A DNA stretch of 57,765 nucleotides from Clostridiales bacterium (GTDB lineage Bacteria; Bacillota; Clostridia; Christensenellales; Aristaeellaceae): assembly GCA_012729115.1 (NCBI GenBank), contig JAAYDR010000091.1:1-57765 (forward strand). Reading direction: 5' to 3'. The translations under genes and the position numbers were made by a program. Below, in pieces: positions 31,914 to 40,638 of this stretch. The notes under the pieces were generated by a model, which was not told where the DNA came from, made no database searches, and saw nothing but the letters and a program-made list of their open reading frames with translations. Position 1 is the stretch's first letter; every line of letters starts with the position of its first letter.

Positions 31914-34196
31914 ATGAAAAAACTGATATGCGCCCTGCTGGCGAGCATGCTGTTGTGCACTGCTCTTCCAAGCATTGCCATGGCGGCCCAGGATACCTTT
32001 ACCCTGTTGGTTTATATGTGCGGCACGGATCTGGAAAGCCAGGGCGGCCTGGCTTCCATGGATCTGAAGGAGATGGTCCGAAGCAATGTCCCCAAGGGGG
32101 GGAATGTCACCGTGTATGTGCAGACGGGAGGCACCAAACGCTGGCATGTGGACGGCATCACCAACCGGCAGGCGGAGAGATGGACAGTAAGCAATCGCGG
32201 CCTCCAGTTGGAGGAAAGCGTGGGCCGAGTAAACATGGGGGATGGTGCAGCCCTGACCGATTTCCTCAAATCCGGCATCAGCCGATATCCGGCGGATCGT
32301 TATGGCCTGATCTTCTGGGACCATGGAGCGGGCCCTGCCGCTGGCATCTGCTACGATGAAATCAGCGGCGACTCCCTGAACATGGCTGAGGTGTATGGCG
32401 CGTTCCAAAGCGCTTCCAAGTTGAAAAACTATCGCAAGTTTGCCTTTGTGGGCTTTGATGCCTGCCTGATGGCGTCCTTTGAGGTAGCCTGCCATCTGGA
32501 ACCCTTTGCCGATTACTTGATTGCCAGCGAGGAGTTGGAGCCCGGTACCGGATGGGATTACAGTGACTGGCTGCCCAGGCTGGCGGCGAACCCCGCCATA
32601 TCCATAGAGGAGTTGGGCCCGGTCATCGTGGATGGATTCATCCGCGCCTCCCGGGCTCAGGACCCTTCGGAGTACGCCACCCTGTCCGTGACCGACCTGA
32701 GCAAGCTGGGTCCGCTCCAAATGGCCCTGGAAGGCCTGGCGACTTCCCTGGAAGGGCAGATCACAGGGGGAAACCTGATGGGAATCTCCCGAATCCGTCA
32801 GAATGTCCGCTCCATGGGTGAGATCTCCGATTCCGCTTCGGACTTGTTGGACGTGACTTACTATGCCAGGATCTTTCAGCAGTTTGATTCCACCCATGCC
32901 AAGGCTGTCGCCAAGGCTCTGAAGGACGCTGTTGTGTATAATAGGCATACCAACAACCTGACCAATCTATCCGGCCTCACTGTGCTTGTTCCATACAGCA
33001 CCAGGGCCACCATCAGCCAAAGCCTGCCCCGCTATGACGCTTACGGCCTGTTTCCTGCCCACGCCTCCTTTGTGAAAGGCCTGGCCCAAAGCATGAGCGC
33101 AGGTTCCTTTACATTCTCCTCCACGGCGGTACAACAGCAAAGCCTCTCCCAGGCACAGTCGGACTGGTATTCCGGCGGTGGCGGCTATTCGGGCAGCTTG
33201 CTGGACCTGCTGCTGGGCGGCTGGGAAGAGGATTCTTATGGGAATGAGGGGTATGGACAGCCCGGGATCGACATTGAGGACAGCGTCGATGACTCCTGGT
33301 TTACCCAGGAGGAACCTGAGGCCCTGGATTCCGGCGATTGGGAACAAGGCCCTACTGGGCTTCCTTCCGATCAACAGGATTCCGCCTTCTCCCTGGACGA
33401 TTTTCTCAGCAGCATCTTCGGAGATGAGATCGACACCGGGGATTTGGATGACAGCGCCTTTGCGTTTGAGGATGACGCAGACGCTGGCACTGATGATGGA
33501 GCCCCATCGGCTTCCCAGGATGACCAGGACTTTGCCGGTGACGATGGTACCGAAACGGACCCGTTCTCTCAGGCTCAGGGGGACTACGCCTATGTTGTGG
33601 CCTTGAATGAGGAGGAGCTTCAGCACCTGGCAAAGGCCGAGGCCGCCTTGATGATGGATGTCAGCGATCCTGACTTTGAATGCTATGTGGATTTGGGGTA
33701 TGTAGAGGATGCGCTGGTGGACTGGAGCACCGGCAAGATTTATGGCCTGTTTGACGGCACCTGGCCCAGCCTGGCCGGACAGATGGTGTGCATGTATGAC
33801 CAGATCTCCAATGAAAATTACACCCGTTCCCTGATCCCTGTTACCGTCAACGGCGAACCCCAATATCTGCTGGTAGTATTTGACCAGGAGAATCCCTCAG
33901 GATCTGTGATCGGCTATACCCAAGGATACACGGAAGCAGGGATGCCTGTGCGGGGCTATACCCGGTTGAAGCGCGGGGACGTGGTCATCCCGCAGTATGA
34001 GCTGCTGTACTGGGATGAAAACGATGAACAGCAGTCCGAACCCTTTGAGGGTGACCCCATCACGGTGGGCAGCAGCGGGAGCATCGGCTTTGAGTATGCC
34101 CAGGTGGAAGGTGACGCGGACTACGCCTACGGCTTCTGCCTCACGGATATTTTTGGCGATTACCAGTTCACGGATTTTATCACGCTGTCTTATTAA
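31914..34196 (+). CDS. Clostripain-family (C11) cysteine protease with acidic linker
   Basis: The 760-residue protein has a signal peptide (cleavage near AMA-AQ, residue 25), then a C11 peptidase domain with the catalytic His137 in IFWDHGAG and Cys184 in FDACLMAS, matching clostripain-like cysteine peptidases. Residues about 425-550 are a low-complexity linker rich in Asp, Glu, Ser and Gly, followed by a C-terminal beta-rich domain of some 200 residues with no match I recognise. It is probably secreted and degrades protein or processes a surface substrate. AAAGGAGG precedes the ATG. A convergent gene starts 17 bases after its stop. Confidence 0.9.
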   Translation: MKKLICALLASMLLCTALPSIAMAAQDTFTLLVYMCGTDLESQGGLASMDLKEMVRSNVPKGGNVTVYVQTGGTKRWHVDGITNRQAERWTVSNRGLQLEESVGRVNMGDGAALTDFLKSGISRYPADRYGLIFWDHGAGPAAGICYDEISGDSLNMAEVYGAFQSASKLKNYRKFAFVGFDACLMASFEVACHLEPFADYLIASEELEPGTGWDYSDWLPRLAANPAISIEELGPVIVDGFIRASRAQDPSEYATLSVTDLSKLGPLQMALEGLATSLEGQITGGNLMGISRIRQNVRSMGEISDSASDLLDVTYYARIFQQFDSTHAKAVAKALKDAVVYNRHTNNLTNLSGLTVLVPYSTRATISQSLPRYDAYGLFPAHASFVKGLAQSMSAGSFTFSSTAVQQQSLSQAQSDWYSGGGGYSGSLLDLLLGGWEEDSYGNEGYGQPGIDIEDSVDDSWFTQEEPEALDSGDWEQGPTGLPSDQQDSAFSLDDFLSSIFGDEIDTGDLDDSAFAFEDDADAGTDDGAPSASQDDQDFAGDDGTETDPFSQAQGDYAYVVALNEEELQHLAKAEAALMMDVSDPDFECYVDLGYVEDALVDWSTGKIYGLFDGTWPSLAGQMVCMYDQISNENYTRSLIPVTVNGEPQYLLVVFDQENPSGSVIGYTQGYTEAGMPVRGYTRLKRGDVVIPQYELLYWDENDEQQSEPFEGDPITVGSSGSIGFEYAQVEGDADYAYGFCLTDIFGDYQFTDFITLSY

Positions 34197-34213
34197 TATA
34201 TTTGAAAATAAGG

Positions 34214-34711
34214 CTATTCATACAGTCCCCGGGAGAGATTGCCATCCAGGCCGACGACCCGTGGCCACCGACCGGTCTGAAGCATCGTTGTGGCGTTGAT
34301 GTTGCCCAAATGAGCATACAGATGGCGGTACTGACCCAGAATAAGGGCCATCCGGGTATACGGGCAGTGATCCGGTTTTTTGGGCAGATCTTCGTCCTGC
34401 AATGCGCCCAGATAGTTCTGTATCTTGCCGCGAATTTGCTCATAATAGGCAAGCAGCGTTTCTCGCGAGAGGGCCGCATTGCTTTGTACATCCAGAGAAT
34501 TCAGCCCCGGCTCATGAAAAGGCGGTTCCGCAGGGCAACTGTTGGGATTGATGAACCATTGATCGCAGGAATGCAGCGCATGATAGACATGTTTCCACAG
34601 GGGCATGTCACAAAGTACATACTCCAAATCGCAGGTAAGGATAGCGATTTTCACATTATGAAGCAGAATGACGGTTTGATCCCTGATGATTTCCACAAGT
34701 TCCTTGTTCAT
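34214..34711 (-). CDS. DinB-like four-helix protein
   Basis: The 165-residue protein has the length, helix pattern and histidine placement of DinB-like (YfiT/DUF664) proteins: WKHVYHALHSCDQWF, and YRHLYAHLGNINATT with two further histidines that could complete a metal site. Such proteins are often metal-dependent thiol or damage-response enzymes, but activity is rarely known. Its start overlaps the stop of the GT-C glycosyltransferase by 4 bases. Confidence 0.75.
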   Translation of the reverse strand: MNKELVEIIRDQTVILLHNVKIAILTCDLEYVLCDMPLWKHVYHALHSCDQWFINPNSCPAEPPFHEPGLNSLDVQSNAALSRETLLAYYEQIRGKIQNYLGALQDEDLPKKPDHCPYTRMALILGQYRHLYAHLGNINATTMLQTGRWPRVVGLDGNLSRGLYE

Positions 34712-36015
34712 GTTGATTTCTCCATGCGCTCCTGCAGCGAGCGGCTTTTATCTCTGTGAATCAACGGGAGTCCATTGGCGATTCCAATCGCTGCATAAAG
34801 CATGACAAAAGGCATATTTGCTGCGTTGTACCGGGCCAGGGGCACCATCAGCGACGGTACCCACACCGATAATGCAAGCAAGATCAGGGGCACATAGAAA
34901 CCGGGATATGACTTTTTTCCGGTAAGTTTTCCGCTTAATACGCCCCATAGGGCCAGGACCAACAGCACCCACCAGCAGAGATTCACGAGCCGCAGGGGGA
35001 CGTGAAGGGTCTTGTGAGGATAGAATGGAAGAATCAGCAAGGATACGGGCTTATAGAGCAGGTGAGTAAACAAAAAACCAAGGGGGTTTTGGGCGATCCA
35101 TTGCGCAAGGCGTTCTTGCCCATACTCGCCCCGGTCTTTGATTCTATGGATTGTATCGGTCTGATACCCTTGTTCCCAGGCCATGGCATCCAGTTTTTCC
35201 AATGCTTCCTCATAGGTGCCGTCAGGATAACCAACCCCCACATAGGTTCCCAAAAGCTTCTGGTCGCCCTGGCTGGTGGGGAATGGCGTAAAGACACCAA
35301 TGATCTGTTGGTTGCGTACACACCATGGCAGAAACACCAAGGCGCTGATGACCACCAGGAGTACCGCCTGGGGCAGCCATTTGGATAGCTTGACGCGTCG
35401 ATACAACAGGTAGGCCAGGATACAGGGAGGAAGCAGGAGCGCCAGCCCTTTGAACGCCATCGCTGCACAGAAGCAAGCTACCCCAGCCAGATAACGTCCC
35501 AAGCGCCAATCCAGAACGCTTTTCAGGAAGAAATAGAGCCCAAAAACCATCAGGCACATAAAGGGCGTTTCCGTATAGAACGCGCTGTTGGTTGATACCA
35601 ATCCGAAATCCAAAGCCCCAAAAGCGGAAGCCACAACACCTGCCAAACGGCTGTGAAGAAGCGCTCCCAGCAGGTACAACCCCAGAGCGGTGAGCAGACC
35701 GATGCCGGCAAACGCTACGTGGGAAGCCATCAAGCCCTCCGGTTGGTAGCCGAAAACAGCGAAGATCATTCCCAGAAGAATTGGCATGCCGGGCCCCAGC
35801 ACTCCACTGGGGACATTGGGCTTGGCATAGGTGACATACCCGGTTTTCAGAAACGTGGCCCCTGAGTTAAGGTAGCCATTATCGTCGCTGAAATGATTGA
35901 TTCCCATGGGCCATTCATAGGTAGCAAAAACTCGTAGCACAAAGCCGAGCGCAAAAATCACAACCAACCACCAAACGGCCTGCTTTTTTGTCAAATCAAA
36001 GGGCGGCCGGTTCAC
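34708..36015 (-). CDS. Family 39-like GT-C membrane glycosyltransferase
   Basis: The 435-residue protein has about ten membrane helices. Near the N-terminus come FVLRVFATYEWPMGINHFSDDNGYL (the GT-C acid pair DD after the first helix) and later TNSAFYTETPFMCLMVFGLYFFL, typical of ArnT/PMT-like enzymes that use polyprenyl-phosphate sugars outside the membrane. I set the start at a GTG (36015), which has GGAGGT upstream and overlaps the preceding stop as GTGA; the frame is open to 36042. It is cotranscribed with the anchored unknown upstream and the DinB-like gene downstream. Confidence 0.87.
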   Translation of the reverse strand: MNRPPFDLTKKQAVWWLVVIFALGFVLRVFATYEWPMGINHFSDDNGYLNSGATFLKTGYVTYAKPNVPSGVLGPGMPILLGMIFAVFGYQPEGLMASHVAFAGIGLLTALGLYLLGALLHSRLAGVVASAFGALDFGLVSTNSAFYTETPFMCLMVFGLYFFLKSVLDWRLGRYLAGVACFCAAMAFKGLALLLPPCILAYLLYRRVKLSKWLPQAVLLVVISALVFLPWCVRNQQIIGVFTPFPTSQGDQKLLGTYVGVGYPDGTYEEALEKLDAMAWEQGYQTDTIHRIKDRGEYGQERLAQWIAQNPLGFLFTHLLYKPVSLLILPFYPHKTLHVPLRLVNLCWWVLLVLALWGVLSGKLTGKKSYPGFYVPLILLALSVWVPSLMVPLARYNAANMPFVMLYAAIGIANGLPLIHRDKSRSLQERMEKST

Positions 36016-36608
36016 AGTTCCATCACCTCCAGGTACTCGCATACCAGGTCTCCCTGGTCAATACGCCCATCCACCGGGAGGATGATCCAACGCAGTTGGT
36101 AAGCATCGGGCTTTGCACCATCATAGGGGATCCGAATGGAATACAAGCGCGACCGCGTGATTTCACTCTCCAAGAGAATCTCGACACGCTTTGACTTGAC
36201 CGCGATCCCATTTTGAATCAGCCTTACCTCAACCCATACCTGATAACCTTCCCGAACATACCCGTTTGCATTTTTTCGTCCGCCAATCCCCATGTCGACC
36301 TGAAGGGTCTTATTTTCCGGATGCTCAAGCGGCAATATGGCCGATTGGGTTTCAACCTGCGTGTCCATTGCAGGCCATGCAAGCTTCATAAATCCTTGAT
36401 CGTATGTGACCGCAATATTGCCTTTGGATGGAAGCCCCAGGCTCTCCAGCTTTACCATTCGGTTCGTAAAACGTTCCATGCTTTGAGGATCGTCTTTTTT
36501 CAAAACATGGTCGACGCCCAGCAATGACAGAAGAAGCAGCCCGATCACCACCAGTGCGGAGATGATCTTCTCTTTTCGATTCACGTCATCCATCCCCTGA
36601 CGTATCAT
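36012..36608 (-). CDS. Single-TM extracytoplasmic protein of unknown function
   Basis: The protein is 198 residues if the ATG at 36608 is used (AGGA seven bases upstream); ATG 36629 and GTG 36584 are alternatives. An N-terminal membrane helix (IISALVVIGLLLLSLLGV) is followed by an extracytoplasmic beta-rich domain with no cysteine cluster or catalytic motif that I recognise. Its stop overlaps the GT-C gene start, so it may be part of a surface glycan assembly set, which is inference from position. Confidence 0.7.
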   Translation of the reverse strand: MIRQGMDDVNRKEKIISALVVIGLLLLSLLGVDHVLKKDDPQSMERFTNRMVKLESLGLPSKGNIAVTYDQGFMKLAWPAMDTQVETQSAILPLEHPENKTLQVDMGIGGRKNANGYVREGYQVWVEVRLIQNGIAVKSKRVEILLESEITRSRLYSIRIPYDGAKPDAYQLRWIILPVDGRIDQGDLVCEYLEVMEL

Positions 36609-36706
36609 TATGGATTCCTGTTCTAGCATATGGAAATTGTACCATATTCACACAAAGGCTGTCCACTCGCAACGAGGCTTCTCTGTTTCGCATTCCTCTC
36701 CAGCAT

Positions 36707-36714
36707 GCTATAAT
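36707..36714 (+). promoter_or_regulatory. Extended -10 promoter of the NlpC/P60-like gene
   Basis: TGCTATAAT contains a TGn extension and a perfect TATAAT (36709-36714), 45 bases before the ATG. The -35 position (TTTCGC) is weak, as is normal for extended -10 promoters. Confidence 0.6.
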
Positions 36715-36759
36715 CGATGCAGTATACAGACCCGGGAGATATAGTGGAGGGCATACATA

Positions 36760-37188
36760 ATGAAAAAAGACACTCTGGTGCAAAACGCCATTGACTGGGC
36801 AAAGGCGCGCCTGGGATCGGAGGAATACCGGCTCCAGTGCCTGGGTTTCATCGAGGACGCGCTGGAAAGAAGCAACGGCATTGAGATATTCGGCGGTGAT
36901 TCCGCAAGAGAATCAGCCGAGCTGTATGAAGTCCACAACAACATGGGCCTGCCGCCCGCGGGCGCGTTTGTCTTTTACAGCTGCTCAGGCCTGGTGGAAG
37001 GCGAAGTCATGGATTGGGGACATTGCGGGTTGTCGCTGGGAGACGGCAATGTCATCCACGCCTGGGATAAGGTTCGTATCGACGGTTATCTGGAGGTCGA
37101 AAAACTGTCGCCGGCTCCCGGATGGAGTCAGCCGGTTTTCATTGGTTGGGCACCACTGGAGCAGATCTTGATCGGCCATCATGGCTAG
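36760..37188 (+). CDS. NlpC/P60-like small cysteine hydrolase
   Basis: The 142-residue protein has the circularly simple NlpC/P60 pattern: a helix with a cysteine (AKARLGSEEYRLQCLGFIEDAL) and later WGHCGLSLGDGNVIHAW, where the first His could be the catalytic partner, in strand context. There is no signal peptide, so it is either cytoplasmic or exported by an unknown route. It may act on gamma-glutamyl or cell-wall peptides. The family call is moderate because the fold is only recognised through short motifs. Confidence 0.7.
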   Translation: MKKDTLVQNAIDWAKARLGSEEYRLQCLGFIEDALERSNGIEIFGGDSARESAELYEVHNNMGLPPAGAFVFYSCSGLVEGEVMDWGHCGLSLGDGNVIHAWDKVRIDGYLEVEKLSPAPGWSQPVFIGWAPLEQILIGHHG

Positions 37189-37284
37189 TAAGGGGTTTGG
37201 TAATGCTGGCCATGCCAATGATATTCGCAAGGGGAGCTCGCTACCTCAATACAGATATTAAAACGGAATTGCTATATGTGCTCC

Positions 37285-38805
37285 TTAGGCTGCGTCCCCA
37301 AATGCTTCCACGATCAGCTCAACGGAAGGCGCGCTCTTCCTGGTCATCCAACTGACCAATGGCACGATCACAAATCCGCTGATCATTGCCACAGCCCCGC
37401 TGATGGGAGCCAGGGACATCTGCCCTGTAACCAGGGGTGGCAGCAGAGAAATGAGTGCGCCGCAGATGACGCCGGCAAAGGCTCCGGCCTTGGTCACCCC
37501 CCTCCAAAGCAGGCCATAGAGGAAGGGAGCCAGAAATGCGCCGGAAATGGTACCCCAGGACAGGGACATCAAGATGATGATCGGGGTGTCCTGGAGGAGG
37601 AAATTGATTGCCAGTGACAGCGCCACAAAGACCAGGCAAAGGACCCGCATGATCAGGGTGGTGGTCCTGGGATTTATATTGGGTGCAAAGGAACCGACGA
37701 GATCCAGGGAAATCACCGAGGAGGAGGACAGCACCAGAGCGGTCAGGGTGGAGATGCTGGCCGAGAGCAAAAGCACTACAAAGAGTCCCAGAATGACGTC
37801 CGGAATGCCCACCACCGTGGTATCCGTCAATAGGGTGGGAATGACCTGGTCCTTGGCCATGTCTCCCGCATTCACCAGATCAGCCATGGTCCCTGTTCCA
37901 TCAGGAGACGCAATCTTGCTGAGCACCACCCGGCCAAAACTGCCTGCAAAGTACGCGCCGCCCGCAATGATCAACGCGAAGACTGTGGAGATGACAGTGG
38001 CGTGTTTGATGCTGTTTGCATCCTTGATGGCAAAGAACTTGTGGATCATGTGGGGCATGCCCAGCACACCCATGGAGGTAAGCAGCACATTGCTGCACAG
38101 CCACACAGCCTTTTCCTGGGAAGGGATCATTGTATTCATCCCAGGAGCGCCAATTCCCTCTTGCCCCAGAAGGGAAAGACCTTCGCCAACGCCGCCCGCA
38201 GCCTTGACCGTGTAACAAATGACGGCAGCAATCCCTGCCAGCATCACAATACCCTGGATGAAATCCGTGATCGACGTAGCCTTGTATCCGCCTGCGAACA
38301 GATATAACGCGGATAGCATGGCAATGCCAATCATGCACCAGGTATAGTCAAAGTCAAACGCTTTTTGGAACATGTTTCCAATTCCCTTGTATACGCTGGC
38401 GGAATAGGGGATCAGAAAAACGAAAATAATCAGGCTCGCGAGGATTTTCAGGGTTTTGCTCTGATAGCGTTTTTCAAAAAAACCGGGCATGGTGCTCACC
38501 TTGAGGCGCTCTCCCATGGCGCGCGTGGGTTTGGCCAGCAACTGCCAGGCCACCAGACTGCCTACCAGAGCGTTGCCGATGCCGCACCATACGGCGGACA
38601 GCCCAACATCCCAGCCGGTGGAGCCGGCGTACCCCACGATTATTACGGCAGAAAAATAGGCGGTCCCATAGCCCAGCGCGCTCATCCACGCGCCGACTCT
38701 GCGGCCACCCAACAGGAAATCGTTCAGCGATAAGTTTTTCCGGGCTGTTAGGGCAATCACCACTACCATCATCAAGACATAGGCAACCAGAATCAACAGC
38801 TTCAA
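37285..38805 (-). CDS. Sodium:solute symporter (SSS family)
   Basis: The 506-residue protein has about 13 membrane helices and family signatures: DFLLGGRRVGAWMSALGYGTAYFSAVIIVGYAG, GYKATSITDFIQGIVML, and ISTLTALVLSSSSVISLDL, where Ser/Thr residues line the Na+ site. It imports an organic solute with Na+; the substrate is not clear (proline, pantothenate and sugars are known for the family). It starts with TTG preceded by GGAAGG. It is a single gene; Na+ coupling matches the decarboxylase pump in this window. Confidence 0.92.
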   Translation of the reverse strand: MKLLILVAYVLMMVVVIALTARKNLSLNDFLLGGRRVGAWMSALGYGTAYFSAVIIVGYAGSTGWDVGLSAVWCGIGNALVGSLVAWQLLAKPTRAMGERLKVSTMPGFFEKRYQSKTLKILASLIIFVFLIPYSASVYKGIGNMFQKAFDFDYTWCMIGIAMLSALYLFAGGYKATSITDFIQGIVMLAGIAAVICYTVKAAGGVGEGLSLLGQEGIGAPGMNTMIPSQEKAVWLCSNVLLTSMGVLGMPHMIHKFFAIKDANSIKHATVISTVFALIIAGGAYFAGSFGRVVLSKIASPDGTGTMADLVNAGDMAKDQVIPTLLTDTTVVGIPDVILGLFVVLLLSASISTLTALVLSSSSVISLDLVGSFAPNINPRTTTLIMRVLCLVFVALSLAINFLLQDTPIIILMSLSWGTISGAFLAPFLYGLLWRGVTKAGAFAGVICGALISLLPPLVTGQMSLAPISGAVAMISGFVIVPLVSWMTRKSAPSVELIVEAFGDAA

Positions 38806-38860
38806 AAGAATCCCGCCTTCCGTCCTACTTTGTCTTTGTCTCCAAAGACGCTACAGGGAC

Positions 38861-38888
38861 ATTATACAGGAAACCCTACAAAAAACAA
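38861..38888 (-). promoter_or_regulatory. Predicted promoter of the symporter gene
   Basis: On the minus strand TTGTTT and a perfect TATAAT are 16 bases apart, about 56 bases before the TTG start. Confidence 0.5.
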
Positions 38889-38900
38889 GAAGGATCCGCC

Positions 38901-38947
38901 AAAAAGGGGCTGTAGCAAAACACAAAACTTGCTACAGCCTCTTTTTT
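38901..38947. terminator. Terminator downstream of the carbohydrate ABC operon
   Basis: GGGGCTGTAGCAA pairs with TTGCTACAGCCTC around a ten-base loop. T tracts lie on both sides (TTTTT on the minus strand, TTTTTT on the plus strand), so it can end transcription in either direction. A further copy of the right arm (TTGCTACAGCCCC) lies 40 bases on and can pair with the left arm instead. Confidence 0.8.
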
Positions 38948-38966
38948 CCTTTGAGTTGGGATGCTA

Positions 38967-38986
38967 TTTTGCTACAGCCCCTTTGG
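38967..38986 (+). repeat. Third copy of the GCTGTAGCAA terminator arm
   Basis: TTTTGCTACAGCCCCTTTGG repeats the right arm of the adjacent terminator with an even better match to its left arm, giving two alternative hairpins. Confidence 0.7.
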
Positions 38987-39030
38987 ATGGAGGGTAGGAG
39001 CTGATTACAAGTTTTGCTCTTGGATAAGAA

Positions 39031-40638
39031 TCACCCCTTGACCCCTCCGGCGGTCAACCCCGCTACCAGATGCTTTTCGATGAACATAAACATAATCACC
39101 ACGGGAATGGTGGCCAGAAGGGCAGAGGCGAACAGGTACTGCCACTCAATCATGTTAAAGGAACTGAATTGAGTAATGCCCACGGTGATGGGCTTTTTCA
39201 TGGGGGTGGAAATAAGTACGGTGGAGATGGTGTACTCGTTCCAGGCATTGATGAAGACGAAAATGAGGGTTGTGACAATGCCGGGTGCGGCCATGGGAAG
39301 CAATACGCGAATCAGGGCACTCACCGTATTGCAGCCATCGATGCAGGCTGCCTGTTCCATTTCAGGTGAGATGGAAACGAAGGTGCCCCTTAGCAGCCAG
39401 ATGGCGAAGGCCTGGTTGAAGGCCGCGTTGATCAGCATCAGGCCAATCACGGAATCGTTAAGCCCCAGGAAGTTCATCAGCTGGGAGATGCCCACCAACA
39501 GCACAATAGGGGCAAACATCTGGCTCATAATCACAAAGCCCAGAAAAGTCTTTTTCCCCTTAAAGGACATCCGTGCCATGGCGTAGGCGGCGGGGATGCC
39601 GCAGCACAGGGCTATCAGAGTAGCCCCGGTGGAGAGCAGAAGGGAGTTGAGCAGGAAGCGGGGAACACCCCTGGCCACGATATCCGTGATGTTGGACCAG
39701 ACCCACTTGGTGGGGAAGATGTGGTTGAAGTACATGTCCGTTGCCTCCGCATTGTTGCGGAAGGCAGTGATGAGCATCACATAGTAGGGATAGAGGATGA
39801 CAACGCACAATACGATAATGAACAGGTACAGCGCTCCCCGGGCCAGGGTCCGCTTCAGCGCGTTCTTGTACAGCCTGATCATCTGTATCAGTAGAAGGGC
39901 CATAACGGGAAGCAGCAGCCACAGCGTCCAAAGGGTATGGTAGTTCACCTGAGCCACCAGAGCAGCGGTGGTCTCGCCGGCATTTCCGCCATACAGGAAG
40001 GCATCCACGGCCCTCAGCAACTGTTCGTGTCCGGCACCAGGCGCAACCCCCATGGGAACTGCAATCTGCCGCTCAAAGGTATAAACCGTATCAAAGTGGA
40101 AAACAGGTACCAGCATGATGGCAAGCAAGGCCAGCCAGCAGGAGGCTTGCCGCAGTCTTTGCCGCCATTGTGAAAGATCCGCTGGTGCCGTTTCCACTTG
40201 GCCGGCAAGGCTGATGAAGGTCATAAGAATAGCAAGGCCCACAGCAATGACTGATGCCAGCAGGATGCGACCGGAGGGCAGTCCGGAAGCCATGAAACTC
40301 CAGCCGGTGCGCCGGGTAGAGGCGTTGACACGGAAGGTGATCATGGAGGTGGTTTCGCCCTTGGAGTTGACTCGCTGGATCACCTCCTCCGATACGGTTA
40401 CGGCTTCCTGGTGGTTCTTCGCCTGGTACTCGGCCGCAATGGCGTCCACCTCAGCCCGGGCTTCCACATAACGCTCGTCCCCGGGAAAGGTGTTGCCGGA
40501 TTTTTTGGAATACAGTGCGGTATCAAACTGGTACACAGGCTGGGAGTACAGCACGGCCATGAACGCCGCAGCAATCATATACAGACATAACGCGCGGATG
40601 TTTTTTCTTTTTACGGTTTCGGAAGGCTGTTTTCTCAT
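39031..40638 (-). CDS. MalG-type ABC permease with a long N-terminal membrane extension
   Basis: The 535-residue protein is almost twice as long as a usual MalG permease (about 280). Residues from about 265 onward form the complete permease with the conserved loop EMEQAACIDGCNTVSALIRVLLPMAAPGI. The first 260 residues are an extra membrane domain with about four helices and two related segments, YSQPVYQFDTALY (31-43) and VPVFHFDTVYT (177-187). The extension is separate from any known MalG feature I recognise and may sense or regulate. It overlaps the MalF-type gene by 4 bases (ATGA). Confidence 0.9.
   Translation of the reverse strand: MRKQPSETVKRKNIRALCLYMIAAAFMAVLYSQPVYQFDTALYSKKSGNTFPGDERYVEARAEVDAIAAEYQAKNHQEAVTVSEEVIQRVNSKGETTSMITFRVNASTRRTGWSFMASGLPSGRILLASVIAVGLAILMTFISLAGQVETAPADLSQWRQRLRQASCWLALLAIMLVPVFHFDTVYTFERQIAVPMGVAPGAGHEQLLRAVDAFLYGGNAGETTAALVAQVNYHTLWTLWLLLPVMALLLIQMIRLYKNALKRTLARGALYLFIIVLCVVILYPYYVMLITAFRNNAEATDMYFNHIFPTKWVWSNITDIVARGVPRFLLNSLLLSTGATLIALCCGIPAAYAMARMSFKGKKTFLGFVIMSQMFAPIVLLVGISQLMNFLGLNDSVIGLMLINAAFNQAFAIWLLRGTFVSISPEMEQAACIDGCNTVSALIRVLLPMAAPGIVTTLIFVFINAWNEYTISTVLISTPMKKPITVGITQFSSFNMIEWQYLFASALLATIPVVIMFMFIEKHLVAGLTAGGVKG

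Noticed and set aside
38901-38986. End of an insertion sequence
   Set aside because: There is no transposase or flanking target duplication, and the arms with T tracts are fully explained as terminators.
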